From DATBQN01 sp963755825 (GTDB lineage: Bacteria; Acidobacteriota; Thermoanaerobaculia; Multivoradales; UBA5704), in assembly GCA_963755825.1 (NCBI GenBank), contig CAVWLA010000001.1, positions 1,054,001-1,118,000 of the forward strand: a DNA stretch of 64,000 nucleotides, given 5' to 3'. Within the stretch, counting starts at the first letter, position 1; the number at the start of each line of letters is the position of its first letter. The translations under genes and the position numbers were made by a program. Positions 1 to 9,238 of this stretch are shown one piece after another. The notes beneath the pieces were generated by a model. That model was not told the DNA's origin, ran no database searches, and saw only the letters and a list, made by a program, of their open reading frames with translations.

Positions 1-94
1 CCAGACGCGCAATGTCGGGGCCGAAGTCGCTGATCGGGCGGGTCGGCGAGCGCAGCACCGGATCGGGATAGAGACGGATGGCGAGGATCGACAT
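1..94 (-). CDS. def: Peptide deformylase, N-terminal fragment (runs off the window)
   Basis: The minus strand from the ATG at 94 encodes the first 31 residues of a protein beginning MSILAIRLYPDPVLR. This Tyr-Pro-Asp-Pro-x-Leu-Arg opening is typical of peptide deformylase, which removes the N-terminal formyl group from nascent proteins. The catalytic motifs (GxGLAAxQ, EGCLS, HExDH) would lie beyond the window edge, so the call rests on the N-terminus alone. The gene starts 19 nt after the stop of the TPR gene at 114-983 and is probably cotranscribed with it. Confidence 0.72.
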   Translation of the reverse strand, partial: MSILAIRLYPDPVLRSPTRPISDFGPDIARL

Positions 95-113
95 CGGGTG
101 ATCGCTGCCGGGC

Positions 114-983
114 TCAGGCGGGGGCGCGCAGGCGGCGCACGGTGCTGGCGACGTCGCGGTCGTTGTGCTGCTCGCGGAGCGCCTCGAGGAAGCCGCGCGG
201 ATCGGGGTTGCCGACGAGGCTCTGCTCGAGGCCCTCGCGGGTGAGCCGCAGGGCGGTGAGCGCCTCGGTCACCTTGTAGTGGGCGGGCCAGGAGCCGCGC
301 TCGAGGAGCGCCCCCTCGCCGAGGATGTCGCCGGAGGTGAAGCTGCGGACCGACATCGCCTTGCCGCCCGGCGCCGGCATCTCGGCCTCGACGATGCCGC
401 GCACCAGGAGGAGCAGGAAAGGCTCGGCGCTCCCCTCCTCGGCCACCGTGTCGCCCACCTCCATGCGGAGGAGCTTCATGGTCGAGAAGAGGCGCTTCAC
501 CTGCTCTCCCGGCATGTGCTGGACGAGGGAACTCGCCGCCAGGTTGTGCCACAGCCGTCCGAGCTCGAGCGCCGAGGTGCCCGCCTGCTGGCCGCCGGCC
601 TGCCGCAGCCCTTCGAGGGCGAGGCCGCGGGTGTGCTCGAGGGCCTTCTCGCGCTGCAGCCGGTCGATGCGGGCGCGCAGCGAGGGGTCGAGCGGCGCCA
701 GCTTGGCGGCCTTCGACAGCAGGGCGAGCCCCTTGTCGTAGAAGCCGTCGCCGGCGTATTCGTCGGCGACGAAGCCGAACTCGTCGATCGCCTTGCCGTA
801 CTGCTTGAGCTGGGCGTAGACCTCGGCGAGCTTGAGGTGGGAGTGGAGGTCCTGCGGATTGGCCTTGAGCTTGGTGCGCAGGCGCTCCTCGGCCTCGTCG
901 TAGCGCTCGAGGACGATGAGGTCGTCGATCGTGTAGTCCTGCGCCGCCTGCTTGTTGCCGCCGAACCAGCCCTTGATGCCCAT
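114..983 (-). CDS. TPR and cyclic-nucleotide-binding-fold protein
   Basis: This is a 289-residue protein. The start chosen is MGIKGWFGG at 983; the upstream in-frame extension to 1085 is arginine-rich and unlikely to be translated. Residues about 20-110 form TPR-like helical repeats. Residues about 165-285 resemble the cyclic nucleotide-binding beta-roll, including the phosphate-cassette-like stretch GDILGEGALL. The Arg-Ala pair that normally follows and contacts the cyclic phosphate is not seen; the sequence reads GSWPAHYKV. The domain may therefore be a structural or protein-binding version. No catalytic domain or DNA-binding helix-turn-helix is seen. It precedes def on the same strand. Its role is unknown; a scaffold or sensor function is inference. 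Confidence 0.8.
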   Translation of the reverse strand: MGIKGWFGGNKQAAQDYTIDDLIVLERYDEAEERLRTKLKANPQDLHSHLKLAEVYAQLKQYGKAIDEFGFVADEYAGDGFYDKGLALLSKAAKLAPLDPSLRARIDRLQREKALEHTRGLALEGLRQAGGQQAGTSALELGRLWHNLAASSLVQHMPGEQVKRLFSTMKLLRMEVGDTVAEEGSAEPFLLLLVRGIVEAEMPAPGGKAMSVRSFTSGDILGEGALLERGSWPAHYKVTEALTALRLTREGLEQSLVGNPDPRGFLEALREQHNDRDVASTVRRLRAPA

Positions 984-1087
984 GGCCCTCCGCCGCCTGC
1001 CCCCGCGCCGCAACCGCTCCGCCGCGATCAGAAGTGGACGACCCCGACTCTCCGGGGTGACGCGGGGTCTTGCTGGGAAGCGCACCC

Positions 1088-1093
1088 ATTATA
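1088..1093 (-). promoter_or_regulatory. -10 element (TATAAT) upstream of the TPR/def operon
   Basis: The minus strand carries a perfect TATAAT here, in otherwise very GC-rich DNA, about 105 nt upstream of the TPR gene start at 983. No convincing -35 box is visible. This would give a 5' leader of about 95 nt. Confidence 0.45.
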
Positions 1094-1184
1094 GCGAAAG
1101 CCCGTCTTTCCCGACGCTTGCGTGGATGGTCCGGAAGTTGCTCCCCGCGGTTGCCGGGGTGAGCGGTCAAGGGAGACACGAGCG

Positions 1185-3431
1185 ATGAAAACCGTCAAGG
1201 CAGGACGCGCGTCGACCGCGCGCTGGATGCTCGCCGGGGTGGCCGCGGCCGCCCTCGCCGCCGTGCCGCTCCCGGCGCAGGAGCCGGTTCTGTACACCAC
1301 CGCGCCGGCCGCGCCCGAAGCCGCCGAGCCCGCCGCTCTCGGCGATCCCGCTCTGCCGATTGTCGATGCCGCCGCGCCGGACGGCAGCTACGGCTACTTC
1401 CGCGTCGTCGAGGGGGAGGCCACCGCGCTCGCCGCGAGCGGCGAGCGCGCCACGGCCGAGATCAACCTGCCGGTCGGCGCTGGCGACCGCGTCAGCGTCC
1501 CGCGCGGCTCGCGCCTCGAGATCGTGCTGCCCGATCACAACCTGCTCCGCCTCGACGGCGGCACCGATCTCGTGCTCACCCGCCTCGCCGGCTCGGCGGA
1601 CTCGGGCGATCGCGAGACCCGCCTGCGCCTGATCCAGGGCGAGGTCCAGCTCGTCGTCGTCGGCGACGCCTTGGGCGACCGCCTGCCGCGGATCGACACC
1701 GAGAACGCCAGCGTCCGCATCGACGACGCCGGCAGCTACCGGATCTCCGCCGTGGGCACCGATTGGACGGCGCTCCTGGTGCGCCGCGGCAGCGCCGATC
1801 TCGCCACCCGGAGAGGCGTCGCGCACGTCCGCGAAGACCACCAGGCGGTCGTCGACGGCGGCCGCGAGGCCCGCGAAGCCGACCTCGAGCTGACGCGTGC
1901 CGGCGCTCCCGACCCTCTCGAGCGCTGGGGCGAGCAGCTCGCCGGCCAGCTCGCCGCGGTCCCCAACGTCGACGGCGACCTGCAGTACTCGGCCTCGTCC
2001 CTCGCCAGCTATGGGAGCTGGATCGAGGCCGACGGCGAGGCCTACTGGCAGCCGCGGGTCGACGACGGCTGGCGGCCATATTCGGCGGGCCGCTGGGTGT
2101 CGACGCCGAGCGGCCTCACCTGGGTCTCCGAGGAGCCCTGGGGCTGGGTGCCCTATCACTACGGCACCTGGGACTTCCTGCCGGATCACGGCTGGGTGTG
2201 GGCGCCGGGCTCCGTCTACTCGCCGGCCTGGGTCTACTGGTACTGGGGGCCGACCTACACCGGCTGGTGCCCGGTCGGCTACTACACGGGCTTCTACCGC
2301 CACCGCTTCCACGACCCTGGATTCCACTCCGGCGTCTACGGCTGGGCCGGCGGCGACTGGGGCTCCTTCACCCGCTGGACCTTCGTCGACACCGGCCACG
2401 TCGGCCAGCGCCACCTCGGCCGCTTGGCCGTCCCCGGCAACGCCCTGCGCGACGAGGGGCGCCTGGCTCGGCTGCCGCAGGGCATCATCACCACCGACAC
2501 CCGCGGCATCACCGCGGCGCGCTGGAGCCGTCCGCGGGAGGTGCAGGCCGTCCTCGGGCGCGGCGGCCGGCTGCCGGACGTGACGCCGTTCATCGCCCGC
2601 GAGCCGCGCCTGCCGGCGAGCGTCGCGCACGCGGTGGTCAGCGACTCCCCGGCGAAGGGCCGATTGGCGGGAACGCCGCTGCGGCCGGCGGCGCTCCGCA
2701 CGCCGGCTCTCCGCACCCTGCCCTCGCCTGCTCTCCGCGCGCCGCGGGCTCCCGGCGCGCTCGCCCCGCCGACGCTGACGATGCAGCCGACGCCGCTGCC
2801 GGGCTCGCCGCGCCCGGCGATCGCCGGCGATCCCGCCCGCCGCGATCGCAACCCGGACCTCCCCGCGCGGCTCGCCCTACGCACCGACCGCGGGGGCTTC
2901 GACGGCTCGGATGTCGGCAGCGACCTGCGCGGCGGCCAGCCGGCGGCGGCCCTCCACCCGCTTGCCGAACGGCCGTCGCCAAGCATCGAGACAGCTTTGG
3001 GAGCGCCGAGATCATCCAGATCAGACATTGCGATCGACCGCACCGAGCGGCCGCGGATCACCAACCCGCCGCGCCAGCCGGGCGAGCGGGTGGAGAGCTT
3101 CGACCCCTCGACCGTCGAGCGTCTGCCGGCGCGCGAGGCGCGCGGTTTCGACGGCACGCCACAGGCGCCGCAGCGCATCGACGCGGCGCCGGCGATCGGC
3201 ATCCTGGCGCCGCGGGTCGGCCTGCCGGCAGCGCGCTTCGTGCCGCCTCTGTCTCTACCACCGGCATCGGCGCCGAGCGGCTTGCGCGAGATCAGCCGGC
3301 CGAGCTCCGCGCCGACCGTCGCACCGAGGGCGCCGACGGTGGCGATGCAGCCGGCGGTGCGGGCACCGTCCCCGCCGCCCGCTCCGCGGGCGCCCGAGGC
3401 GCGGCCCGCCGATCCGCCGAAACACCGCTGA
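1185..3431 (+). CDS. Secreted FecR-domain and DUF6600-type protein
   Basis: This is a 748-residue protein. The ATG at 1185 is preceded by GGGAGA and followed by a signal peptide (basic start, Ala/Leu-rich core, about residues 1-30). Residues about 65-210 resemble a FecR-like beta domain (VGAGDRVSVPRGSRLEIVL). Residues about 270-400 are extraordinarily rich in Trp, Tyr and Gly (repeats such as WGWVPYHYGTW and HGWVWAPGS), the signature of the DUF6600 region. The last ~350 residues are Pro/Ala/Arg-rich and probably disordered. The combination is common in Acidobacteriota and Proteobacteria exported proteins of unknown function. No FecI-type sigma gene lies next to it, so iron signalling should not be assumed. 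Confidence 0.8.
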   Translation: MKTVKAGRASTARWMLAGVAAAALAAVPLPAQEPVLYTTAPAAPEAAEPAALGDPALPIVDAAAPDGSYGYFRVVEGEATALAASGERATAEINLPVGAGDRVSVPRGSRLEIVLPDHNLLRLDGGTDLVLTRLAGSADSGDRETRLRLIQGEVQLVVVGDALGDRLPRIDTENASVRIDDAGSYRISAVGTDWTALLVRRGSADLATRRGVAHVREDHQAVVDGGREAREADLELTRAGAPDPLERWGEQLAGQLAAVPNVDGDLQYSASSLASYGSWIEADGEAYWQPRVDDGWRPYSAGRWVSTPSGLTWVSEEPWGWVPYHYGTWDFLPDHGWVWAPGSVYSPAWVYWYWGPTYTGWCPVGYYTGFYRHRFHDPGFHSGVYGWAGGDWGSFTRWTFVDTGHVGQRHLGRLAVPGNALRDEGRLARLPQGIITTDTRGITAARWSRPREVQAVLGRGGRLPDVTPFIAREPRLPASVAHAVVSDSPAKGRLAGTPLRPAALRTPALRTLPSPALRAPRAPGALAPPTLTMQPTPLPGSPRPAIAGDPARRDRNPDLPARLALRTDRGGFDGSDVGSDLRGGQPAAALHPLAERPSPSIETALGAPRSSRSDIAIDRTERPRITNPPRQPGERVESFDPSTVERLPAREARGFDGTPQAPQRIDAAPAIGILAPRVGLPAARFVPPLSLPPASAPSGLREISRPSSAPTVAPRAPTVAMQPAVRAPSPPPAPRAPEARPADPPKHR

Positions 3432-3441
3432 GCGCTCGACC

Positions 3442-3471
3442 CTCCCCCTCCGGGGCGGCCCGGAGGGGGAG
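3442..3471. terminator. Strong hairpin after the FecR/DUF6600 gene
   Basis: A 13-bp perfect stem (CTCCCCCTCCGGG paired with CCCGGAGGGGGAG) closes a 4-nt loop, 10 nt after the stop at 3431. No T-tract follows, so it is either a weak or factor-assisted terminator or an mRNA 3'-end stabiliser. Confidence 0.5.
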
Positions 3472-3486
3472 CCGAGAGGGACGGGC

Positions 3487-3492
3487 TACAAT
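3487..3492 (+). promoter_or_regulatory. -10-like TACAAT, 8 nt before a GTG start
   Basis: TACAAT ends 8 nt upstream of the GTG at 3501. Transcription would begin at or next to the start codon, which implies a leaderless mRNA. No Shine-Dalgarno sequence fits between them. Confidence 0.45.
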
Positions 3493-3500
3493 CAGCGGCC

Positions 3501-3746
3501 GTGCGCTCCGATCAGGTCTTCCGGCTGCTCTTCATCCTCTACTGCATCGAGGCCGGCGTCTTCCTCCTCCTCGCCCCCTGGGGACCGGCCTGGGACCGCA
3601 CCCTCGGCCACCTGCCGCTCGGCGCCCTGCACGGTGCCCTCCTCCACCCCACCTTTCGCGGCGCCGTGACCGGCTTCGGGCTCGTCCATCTGGTATGGGG
3701 CGCCAACGATCTGCAGACGCTCGTCGCCGGGCGCCACCGCGGCTGA
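3501..3746 (+). CDS. Small membrane protein, unknown function
   Basis: This is an 81-residue protein with two hydrophobic segments (about residues 7-27 and 53-69) separated by a short loop. It has no signal cleavage site or recognisable domain. The GTG start is supported by the TACAAT box immediately upstream. It lies 25 nt before thiE on the same strand and is probably cotranscribed with it. I do not recognise the family. Confidence 0.55.
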   Translation: MRSDQVFRLLFILYCIEAGVFLLLAPWGPAWDRTLGHLPLGALHGALLHPTFRGAVTGFGLVHLVWGANDLQTLVAGRHRG

Positions 3747-3771
3747 CGGAGGGCACCTGCCCGCGGCGCGG

Positions 3772-4422
3772 ATGACGGCCCGCCTGCTCGCCATCTCCGA
3801 TCGGCGGGCGCTCAAGGATGGGCAGGGAACAGCGGTGGGAGATGAATGCCTCGACGCCTGGCTCGCGGCGCTCGGCCGCGCCGGCGTCGAGGCGGTGCAG
3901 ATCCGCGAGAAGGATCTCGACGATCGCGCTCTCTTCGCCCTCGTCCGCCGCGCCCGCGCCCTGCTGCCGCCCGCCGTCGCCCTCCTGGTCAACGGGCGCC
4001 TCGACATCGCCCTCGCCGCCGGTGCCGACGGCGCCCACCTCCCCGCCGACGGCCTGCCGCTCGCCGCGCTGCGCCGGCGCTTCGGCACGGGCGTGCTCCT
4101 CGGCCGCTCCACCCACCGGCCGGAGGAGATCGAGGCGGCTGCTCGCGAGGGCGCGGACTTTGTCACCTTCGGCCCCGTCTTCCCGTCTCCCAGCAAGGAG
4201 AGGTACGGCGAGCCGCCGGGCCTCTCCGGACTCGCGGCGGCCGCAGCGAGCGGCCTAGGCGGCGGGCTGCCCGTCTACGCGCTGGGAGGGGTTACACTAG
4301 AGCGCCTGGCCGAGGTCGCCGCGGCCGGCGCCGCCGGCGCCGCCGGCATCCGCAGCTTCCTCGCACCGGACGCGCTCGCGCCGCTGGTCCGCGAGGCGGA
4401 GGCGGTCTTTCGCCGCCCGTGA
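3772..4422 (+). CDS. thiE: Thiamine-phosphate synthase (ThiE/TenI family)
   Basis: This 216-residue TIM-barrel protein would couple hydroxymethylpyrimidine diphosphate with carboxythiazole phosphate to give thiamine monophosphate in the cytoplasm. Visible family motifs are the early QIREKDL strand with its substrate-binding Arg/Lys, the VNGRLDIALAAGADGAHLP segment, GRSTH, the FGPVFPSPSK loop and the C-terminal YALGGV phosphate-binding strand. Length is normal. TenI paralogues act as thiazole tautomerases and share most of these motifs, so ThiE is likely but not certain. No other thiamine gene is visible in the window. Confidence 0.82.
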   Translation: MTARLLAISDRRALKDGQGTAVGDECLDAWLAALGRAGVEAVQIREKDLDDRALFALVRRARALLPPAVALLVNGRLDIALAAGADGAHLPADGLPLAALRRRFGTGVLLGRSTHRPEEIEAAAREGADFVTFGPVFPSPSKERYGEPPGLSGLAAAAASGLGGGLPVYALGGVTLERLAEVAAAGAAGAAGIRSFLAPDALAPLVREAEAVFRRP

Positions 4423-4532
4423 GCCAGCCCGTCGATCAGCGACCGCCGCCCGAGCCTGCCGCCGAGACGAACCGCTTCGATCCTCCCGCACTCCGATCTC
4501 CCCTGACGCGCCCCGGCGACCGTGACGACTCC

Positions 4533-4538
4533 AGGAGG
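4533..4538 (+). promoter_or_regulatory. Shine-Dalgarno AGGAGG fixing a TTG start for lspA
   Basis: A perfect AGGAGG sits 6 nt before TTG at 4545. It decides the lspA start, since the in-frame open region extends much further upstream without family similarity. Confidence 0.75.
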
Positions 4539-4544
4539 CCTGCC

Positions 4545-5087
4545 TTGACCACTCGCGACCTCGGCGCCCGCGACGGCTTCGTCGCCGGCGCGGCGGCGGC
4601 CGGCTTCGGCAAGCTGCGCTTCCTCTTCGTCTCGCTCGCCGTCCTGGTGATCGATCAGTGGACCAAGTGGCTCGTCGAGGTCCACCTGCCGGATCACGCC
4701 GCGCAGTCGGTCGTCCCCGGCTTCCTCACCCTCACCCACGTGCGCAACACCGGCGTCGCCTTCGGCCTCTTCGCGGCGCAGGGGATGAGCGGCGGCAGCT
4801 GGCTTCTCACCCTCCTCGGGCTCGCCGCGCTCACCGCCGTCGGCGTCTACTTCTGGTTCACCCCGTCGCGCGACCGCATCCTCCTGGTCGCCCTCGCCCT
4901 GGTGGTCGGCGGCGCCGTCGGCAATCTCCTCGACCGCGTGCTCGCCGGCGCGGTGACCGACTTCATCGACGTCTACCTCGGCAGCCATCACTGGCCGGCC
5001 TTCAACATCGCCGACAGCGCCATCTCGATCGGCATCGCCCTGATGGCGGTCGACAGTCTGCGCCTCCACCGGCCGCAGCCGGCCTAG
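4545..5087 (+). CDS. lspA: Lipoprotein signal peptidase (signal peptidase II)
   Basis: This is a 180-residue inner-membrane aspartyl protease that cleaves prolipoprotein signal peptides after lipidation. Four hydrophobic segments are visible. The family motifs are present: DQWTKW in the first membrane helix region, HVRNTGVAFGLF, GGAVGNLLDR, and the two catalytic aspartates in TDFID and FNIADS. The start is TTG with an ideal AGGAGG. It is followed 37 nt later by rluD, a common pairing. Lipoprotein substrates in this window include the AttH-like protein (lipobox near 37190) and the S9 peptidase at 38385. Confidence 0.93.
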   Translation: MTTRDLGARDGFVAGAAAAGFGKLRFLFVSLAVLVIDQWTKWLVEVHLPDHAAQSVVPGFLTLTHVRNTGVAFGLFAAQGMSGGSWLLTLLGLAALTAVGVYFWFTPSRDRILLVALALVVGGAVGNLLDRVLAGAVTDFIDVYLGSHHWPAFNIADSAISIGIALMAVDSLRLHRPQPA

Positions 5088-5124
5088 CGGCAGGCGCTGC
5101 TCCAGCCGCCCGCTTCACCAGCCG

Positions 5125-6126
<1,002 letters not shown>

Positions 6127-6155
6127 GGCCGGGAGCGGCCGGTCAGAGCGGTCGA

Positions 6156-7268
6156 CTAGAGAAGCGCTTCGAGCGGCTGGTAGGTGCGGCCGAGCGACTC
6201 GGCGACCGGCTCGCAGGTGATGTGGCCGCCGTAGGTGTTGACGCCGGCGAAGAGGCCGCGATCCTCGCGGATGGCCCGCTTCATCCCCTTGTTGGCGAGG
6301 GCGAGCGCATAGGGGAGCGTCGCGTTGTTGAGGGCGAAGGTCGAGGTGCGCGGCACCGCCCCCGGCATGTTGGCGACGCAGTAGTGGACGATGCCGTCGA
6401 CGACGTAGGTGGGGTTCGAGTGCGTCGTCGGATGCGTCGTCTCGAAGCAGCCCCCCTGGTCGACCGCCACGTCGACCACCACCGACCCCTCCTTCATCAG
6501 CTTGAGCATCTCGCGCGTCACCAGCTTGGGCGCCGCGCGGCCGGGGATGAGCACGGCGCCGATCAGCAGGTCGGCGCGGCGGAGGGCGGCCGAGAGGTTG
6601 TGGTGGTTGCTGGCGAGAGTGGTGAGCTGGCCGTGGAAGATGTTGTCCAGCTCGCGCATGCGGTCGAGGTTGGTTTCGAGGACGGCGACCCGCGCGCCCA
6701 GGCCGAGCGCCATCTTGATGGCGTTGATGCCGACGATGCCGCCGCCAATCACCACCACGTCGCCGGGCGGCACGCCCGGCACGCCGGCGAGGAGGGTGCC
6801 GCGGCCGCCGTGGATCTTCTGCAGGAAGGAGGCGCCGACGACGACCGACATCCGCCCCGCCACCTCCGACATCGGCGTCAGCAGCGGCAGCCGGCCCTCG
6901 TCGTCGACGATCGTCTCGTAGGCGATCCCCGTCACCTGGCGCTCGAGGAGCACGTCGGTGAGCTCGGGGAGAGGCGCCAGGTGCAGATAGGTGAAGAGTG
7001 TCTGCCCCGGGCGCAGCAGCGGGTACTCCTGGGCGATCGGCTCCTTCACCTTAACCACCATCTCGGCGCGGCCGTAGACGGCGTCGGCGTCGGCGACCAG
7101 CTCGGCGCCGGCGGCGGTGTACTCGTCATCGGCGATGCCGCTGCCGTGGCCGGCGCCGCGCTCGACGATCACCTGGTGCCCGCCGCGGGCGAGCGCATGG
7201 ACGGAGGCGGGGGTCATGCCGACCCGGTACTCGTGATCCTTGACTTCCTTGGGGATTCCGATCAGCAC
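6156..7268 (-). CDS. ald: Alanine dehydrogenase
   Basis: This 370-residue NAD-dependent enzyme interconverts L-alanine and pyruvate plus ammonia. The N-terminal MLIGIPKEVKDHEYRVGMTP, the catalytic-site lysine and histidine regions (VVKVKEP, FTYLHLA), and the Rossmann GGGIVGINAIKMALGLGARV are all as in Ald. The C-terminal HYCVANMPGAVPRTSTFALNNATLPY motif is diagnostic and separates it from NAD(P) transhydrogenase alpha subunits. It starts 1 nt after the bactofilin stop, so the two are cotranscribed. Confidence 0.95.
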   Translation of the reverse strand: MLIGIPKEVKDHEYRVGMTPASVHALARGGHQVIVERGAGHGSGIADDEYTAAGAELVADADAVYGRAEMVVKVKEPIAQEYPLLRPGQTLFTYLHLAPLPELTDVLLERQVTGIAYETIVDDEGRLPLLTPMSEVAGRMSVVVGASFLQKIHGGRGTLLAGVPGVPPGDVVVIGGGIVGINAIKMALGLGARVAVLETNLDRMRELDNIFHGQLTTLASNHHNLSAALRRADLLIGAVLIPGRAAPKLVTREMLKLMKEGSVVVDVAVDQGGCFETTHPTTHSNPTYVVDGIVHYCVANMPGAVPRTSTFALNNATLPYALALANKGMKRAIREDRGLFAGVNTYGGHITCEPVAESLGRTYQPLEALL

Positions 7269-7269
7269 G

Positions 7270-7710
7270 CTAGCCGCTTCTTCCCGGCTCGACCGTCGCC
7301 TCGGGCTGGCGCTCGTCGCGAGCCTTGTCGCCCTGCATTTGGATCATGCCCTTGAAGAACGCTCCCTCGGCGAGGACCACCCGCGGCGCCGCGATGTCGC
7401 CTTCGACGGTGCCGGCGTTGCCGACCTCGACCCGATCGATGGCGCGCACCTCGCCCACCACCTTGCCGGCGATGCGCACGACCTGCGCCGCGATCGGTCC
7501 CGCGACCAGCCCGCCGGCGCCGACGACGACCGTCGCCGTCACCCGCACCGCCCCCTGCACCTCGCCCTCCACCAGCACCTCGGTGCCGCCCGTCACCTCG
7601 CCGCGAATGCAGGTGCCGGCGGCGATCTGGGTGACGCGGGGCCGCGCCTCGCCGGCTCCGGCAGACACAGCCCCGACGGGCGCCGGGCTCTCACGGCGAA
7701 AGATCGACAT
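7270..7710 (-). CDS. Bactofilin (polymer-forming cytoskeletal protein)
   Basis: This is a 146-residue protein with a central right-handed beta-helix of short repeats (about residues 25-120: GEVTGGTEVLVEGEVQGAV, VVVGAGGLVAGPI, VEVGNAGTVEGDI) flanked by flexible, charged or Pro-rich tails. That is the bactofilin (DUF583) plan. Bactofilins self-assemble without nucleotide and place cell-wall or stalk proteins. No M23 peptidase partner is adjacent; instead it heads an operon with ald. Confidence 0.88.
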   Translation of the reverse strand: MSIFRRESPAPVGAVSAGAGEARPRVTQIAAGTCIRGEVTGGTEVLVEGEVQGAVRVTATVVVGAGGLVAGPIAAQVVRIAGKVVGEVRAIDRVEVGNAGTVEGDIAAPRVVLAEGAFFKGMIQMQGDKARDERQPEATVEPGRSG

Positions 7711-7756
7711 CGCTCTCCAGACTTCGTTCCAGTTTCCCAGGAATCGGCGAACTGAT

Positions 7757-7832
7757 TGGAGCGGGCAACGGGACTCGAACCCGCGACATCAAGCTTGGGA
7801 AGCTTGCACTCTACCAGCTGAGTTATGCCCGC
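7757..7832 (-). tRNA. tRNA-Gly (anticodon CCC)
   Basis: The minus strand folds as a complete cloverleaf of 76 nt with encoded CCA: acceptor GCGGGCA/TGCCCGC, a D-arm, the anticodon stem CAAGC/GCTTG enclosing TTCCCAA, a GGTTCGAATCC T-arm, discriminator T and CCA at 7757-7759. The anticodon CCC reads the GGG glycine codon. It lies between the bactofilin gene and the divergent small gene at 7942. Confidence 0.95.
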
Positions 7833-7926
7833 TCGAGACGACCTCGAGCCCGGCGAATCTAGCGGACGCCCCGGCCGCGGTCAAGTCTGGCGCCCCGGCG
7901 CGGTTGGCCAAAGCGGGGTGCCCGGC

Positions 7927-7932
7927 TATACT
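7927..7932 (+). promoter_or_regulatory. -10 element TATACT, 9 nt before ATG
   Basis: TATACT is followed after 9 nt by the ATG at 7942, so the transcript is probably leaderless. A weak TTGGCC lies about 18 nt upstream as a possible -35. Confidence 0.5.
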
Positions 7933-7941
7933 GGACGGGTC

Positions 7942-8217
7942 ATGCAGGGCTCCGGCAAAAAGGGCGACGGCGACTCGCTCTATTTCTTTCCAGAAGAGCC
8001 GGTGACGGCCGAGGAGCTCCGCCGCATCCTGCGTCAGGGCACCCAGGCGCAGCGAGCCTGGGCGATGTCGAATCTCCTCCGCTACGCGCAGTGGGACGAC
8101 ATCTGGACCTACGTCACCCGCGACGAGGTCCGCGAGCTCTTCGCCGACCTCTCGCTGCCCGAGAACCTGCGCGCCGCCTGGGGGCGGATGCTGAAGGTCG
8201 AAGCCCCGGTCGCCTGA
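7942..8217 (+). CDS. Small conserved-looking cytoplasmic protein, unknown function
   Basis: This is a 91-residue, mainly helical soluble protein. After a short charged N-terminus come FFPEEPVTAEELRRIL and then a helical region with ARG-like elements (AQRAWAMSNLLRYAQWDDIW; TRDEVRELFADLSLPENLR). No signal peptide or membrane helix is present. The start is supported by the adjacent TATACT box. I do not recognise the family. The GC-skewed codon use matches neighbouring real genes. Confidence 0.6.
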   Translation: MQGSGKKGDGDSLYFFPEEPVTAEELRRILRQGTQAQRAWAMSNLLRYAQWDDIWTYVTRDEVRELFADLSLPENLRAAWGRMLKVEAPVA

Positions 8218-8270
8218 GGCCGCCGGCCAAGCCGACGCCGGCGAGGGTGCCGGCATCTCTCCACTTCCGC

Positions 8271-9212
8271 TCACCGTCCCGCCGGGACGAAACGCACCTC
8301 GAACATCTTCGGCCACAGCTTGCCGGTGATCCAGAAGCGCTGGGTCGCCGGGTCGTAGGCGATGCCGTTCAACACCTCGGCGCCGGCGGCGCGATCCTCC
8401 GCCGTCAGCAAGCCGGTGGCCTGGGCGACGCCGGTCACCCGGCCGGTCGCCGGGTCGATGCGCAGGATGTCGTCGGTCTGCCAGACGTTCGCCCACACCA
8501 TGCCGCCGACGCACTCGAGCTCGTTGAGCTGCGGCACCGGCACGCCGTCGCGGGTCACCGCGACGCTCCCCTGCACCACGAAGGTCTTGGGGTCGCGGAA
8601 GAACAGGCGGTCGCTGCCGTCGCTCATCACCAACCGCCTGCCGTCGTAGCAGAGCCCCCAGCCCTCGCCGTCGTAGTGGAAATCGGCGAGGTGCTTGAAG
8701 GTGGCGCGGTCGTAGACCGGCGCCGTCCCCTCCCGCCAGGTGAGCTGGATCAGCCGCTCGCCGACGAGCGCCAGGCCCTCGGCGAAGTAGCGCGGCTCGA
8801 GGGCGATCTGCTGGCGGACGATGCCGGAGACCGGATCGACCCGCCGCAGGCTCGACTGGCCGTACTGGCCGGCGCTCTCGTAGAGATCCTTGCCGTGCCA
8901 GACGAGTCCCTGCGTATAGGCCGCCGGGTCGTGCGGGTGGATCGCCAGGACGTCGATCTGCAAGGGCTCGGCTCCCTGCGGCGGCGGCGCCGAGCGCGCG
9001 GCCGCGGGCTTGGCGGCCGCCGGCGCGGCGGCGGCGGACGCGGGTTCGGGGGTGGCCGGCGCGAGCTTGGAAGCGGCCGGCACGGCCGCGACCGCGCGGT
9101 CGGTAGAGCGCGCCAGCCAGCTCGCACCGAGGATGGAGAGCGCCGCGAGCGCCGCCGGAATCGCCAGGATCCTCGTCAGGCCGGTCGTGCGGCGCGACGG
9201 CCGGCTGGCCAT
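8271..9212 (-). CDS. Glutaminyl-peptide cyclotransferase (glutamine cyclotransferase type)
   Basis: This is a 313-residue protein with an N-terminal membrane anchor or signal (about residues 13-36), an Ala/Pro-rich linker and a five-bladed beta-propeller. Family motifs of the plant/bacterial type QC are clear: PAAYTQGLVW, LYESAGQYGQSSLRRVD, EGWGLCYDGRRLVMSDGSDRL, LNELECVGGMVWANVWQTDDI and LNGIAYDP followed by FWITGKLWPKMFEV. These enzymes convert N-terminal glutamine to pyroglutamate in exported proteins. It lies 26 nt downstream of the large zinc protease, probably in one exported-protein operon. Confidence 0.9.
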   Translation of the reverse strand: MASRPSRRTTGLTRILAIPAALAALSILGASWLARSTDRAVAAVPAASKLAPATPEPASAAAAPAAAKPAAARSAPPPQGAEPLQIDVLAIHPHDPAAYTQGLVWHGKDLYESAGQYGQSSLRRVDPVSGIVRQQIALEPRYFAEGLALVGERLIQLTWREGTAPVYDRATFKHLADFHYDGEGWGLCYDGRRLVMSDGSDRLFFRDPKTFVVQGSVAVTRDGVPVPQLNELECVGGMVWANVWQTDDILRIDPATGRVTGVAQATGLLTAEDRAAGAEVLNGIAYDPATQRFWITGKLWPKMFEVRFVPAGR

Positions 9213-9238
9213 CGGCCGTTCGCTTGCCCGGCGGCCGC

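Noticed and set aside
3442..3471. Canonical intrinsic terminator
   Set aside because: The hairpin is strong but there is no T-tract on either side, so it is listed only as a hairpin with terminator potential.
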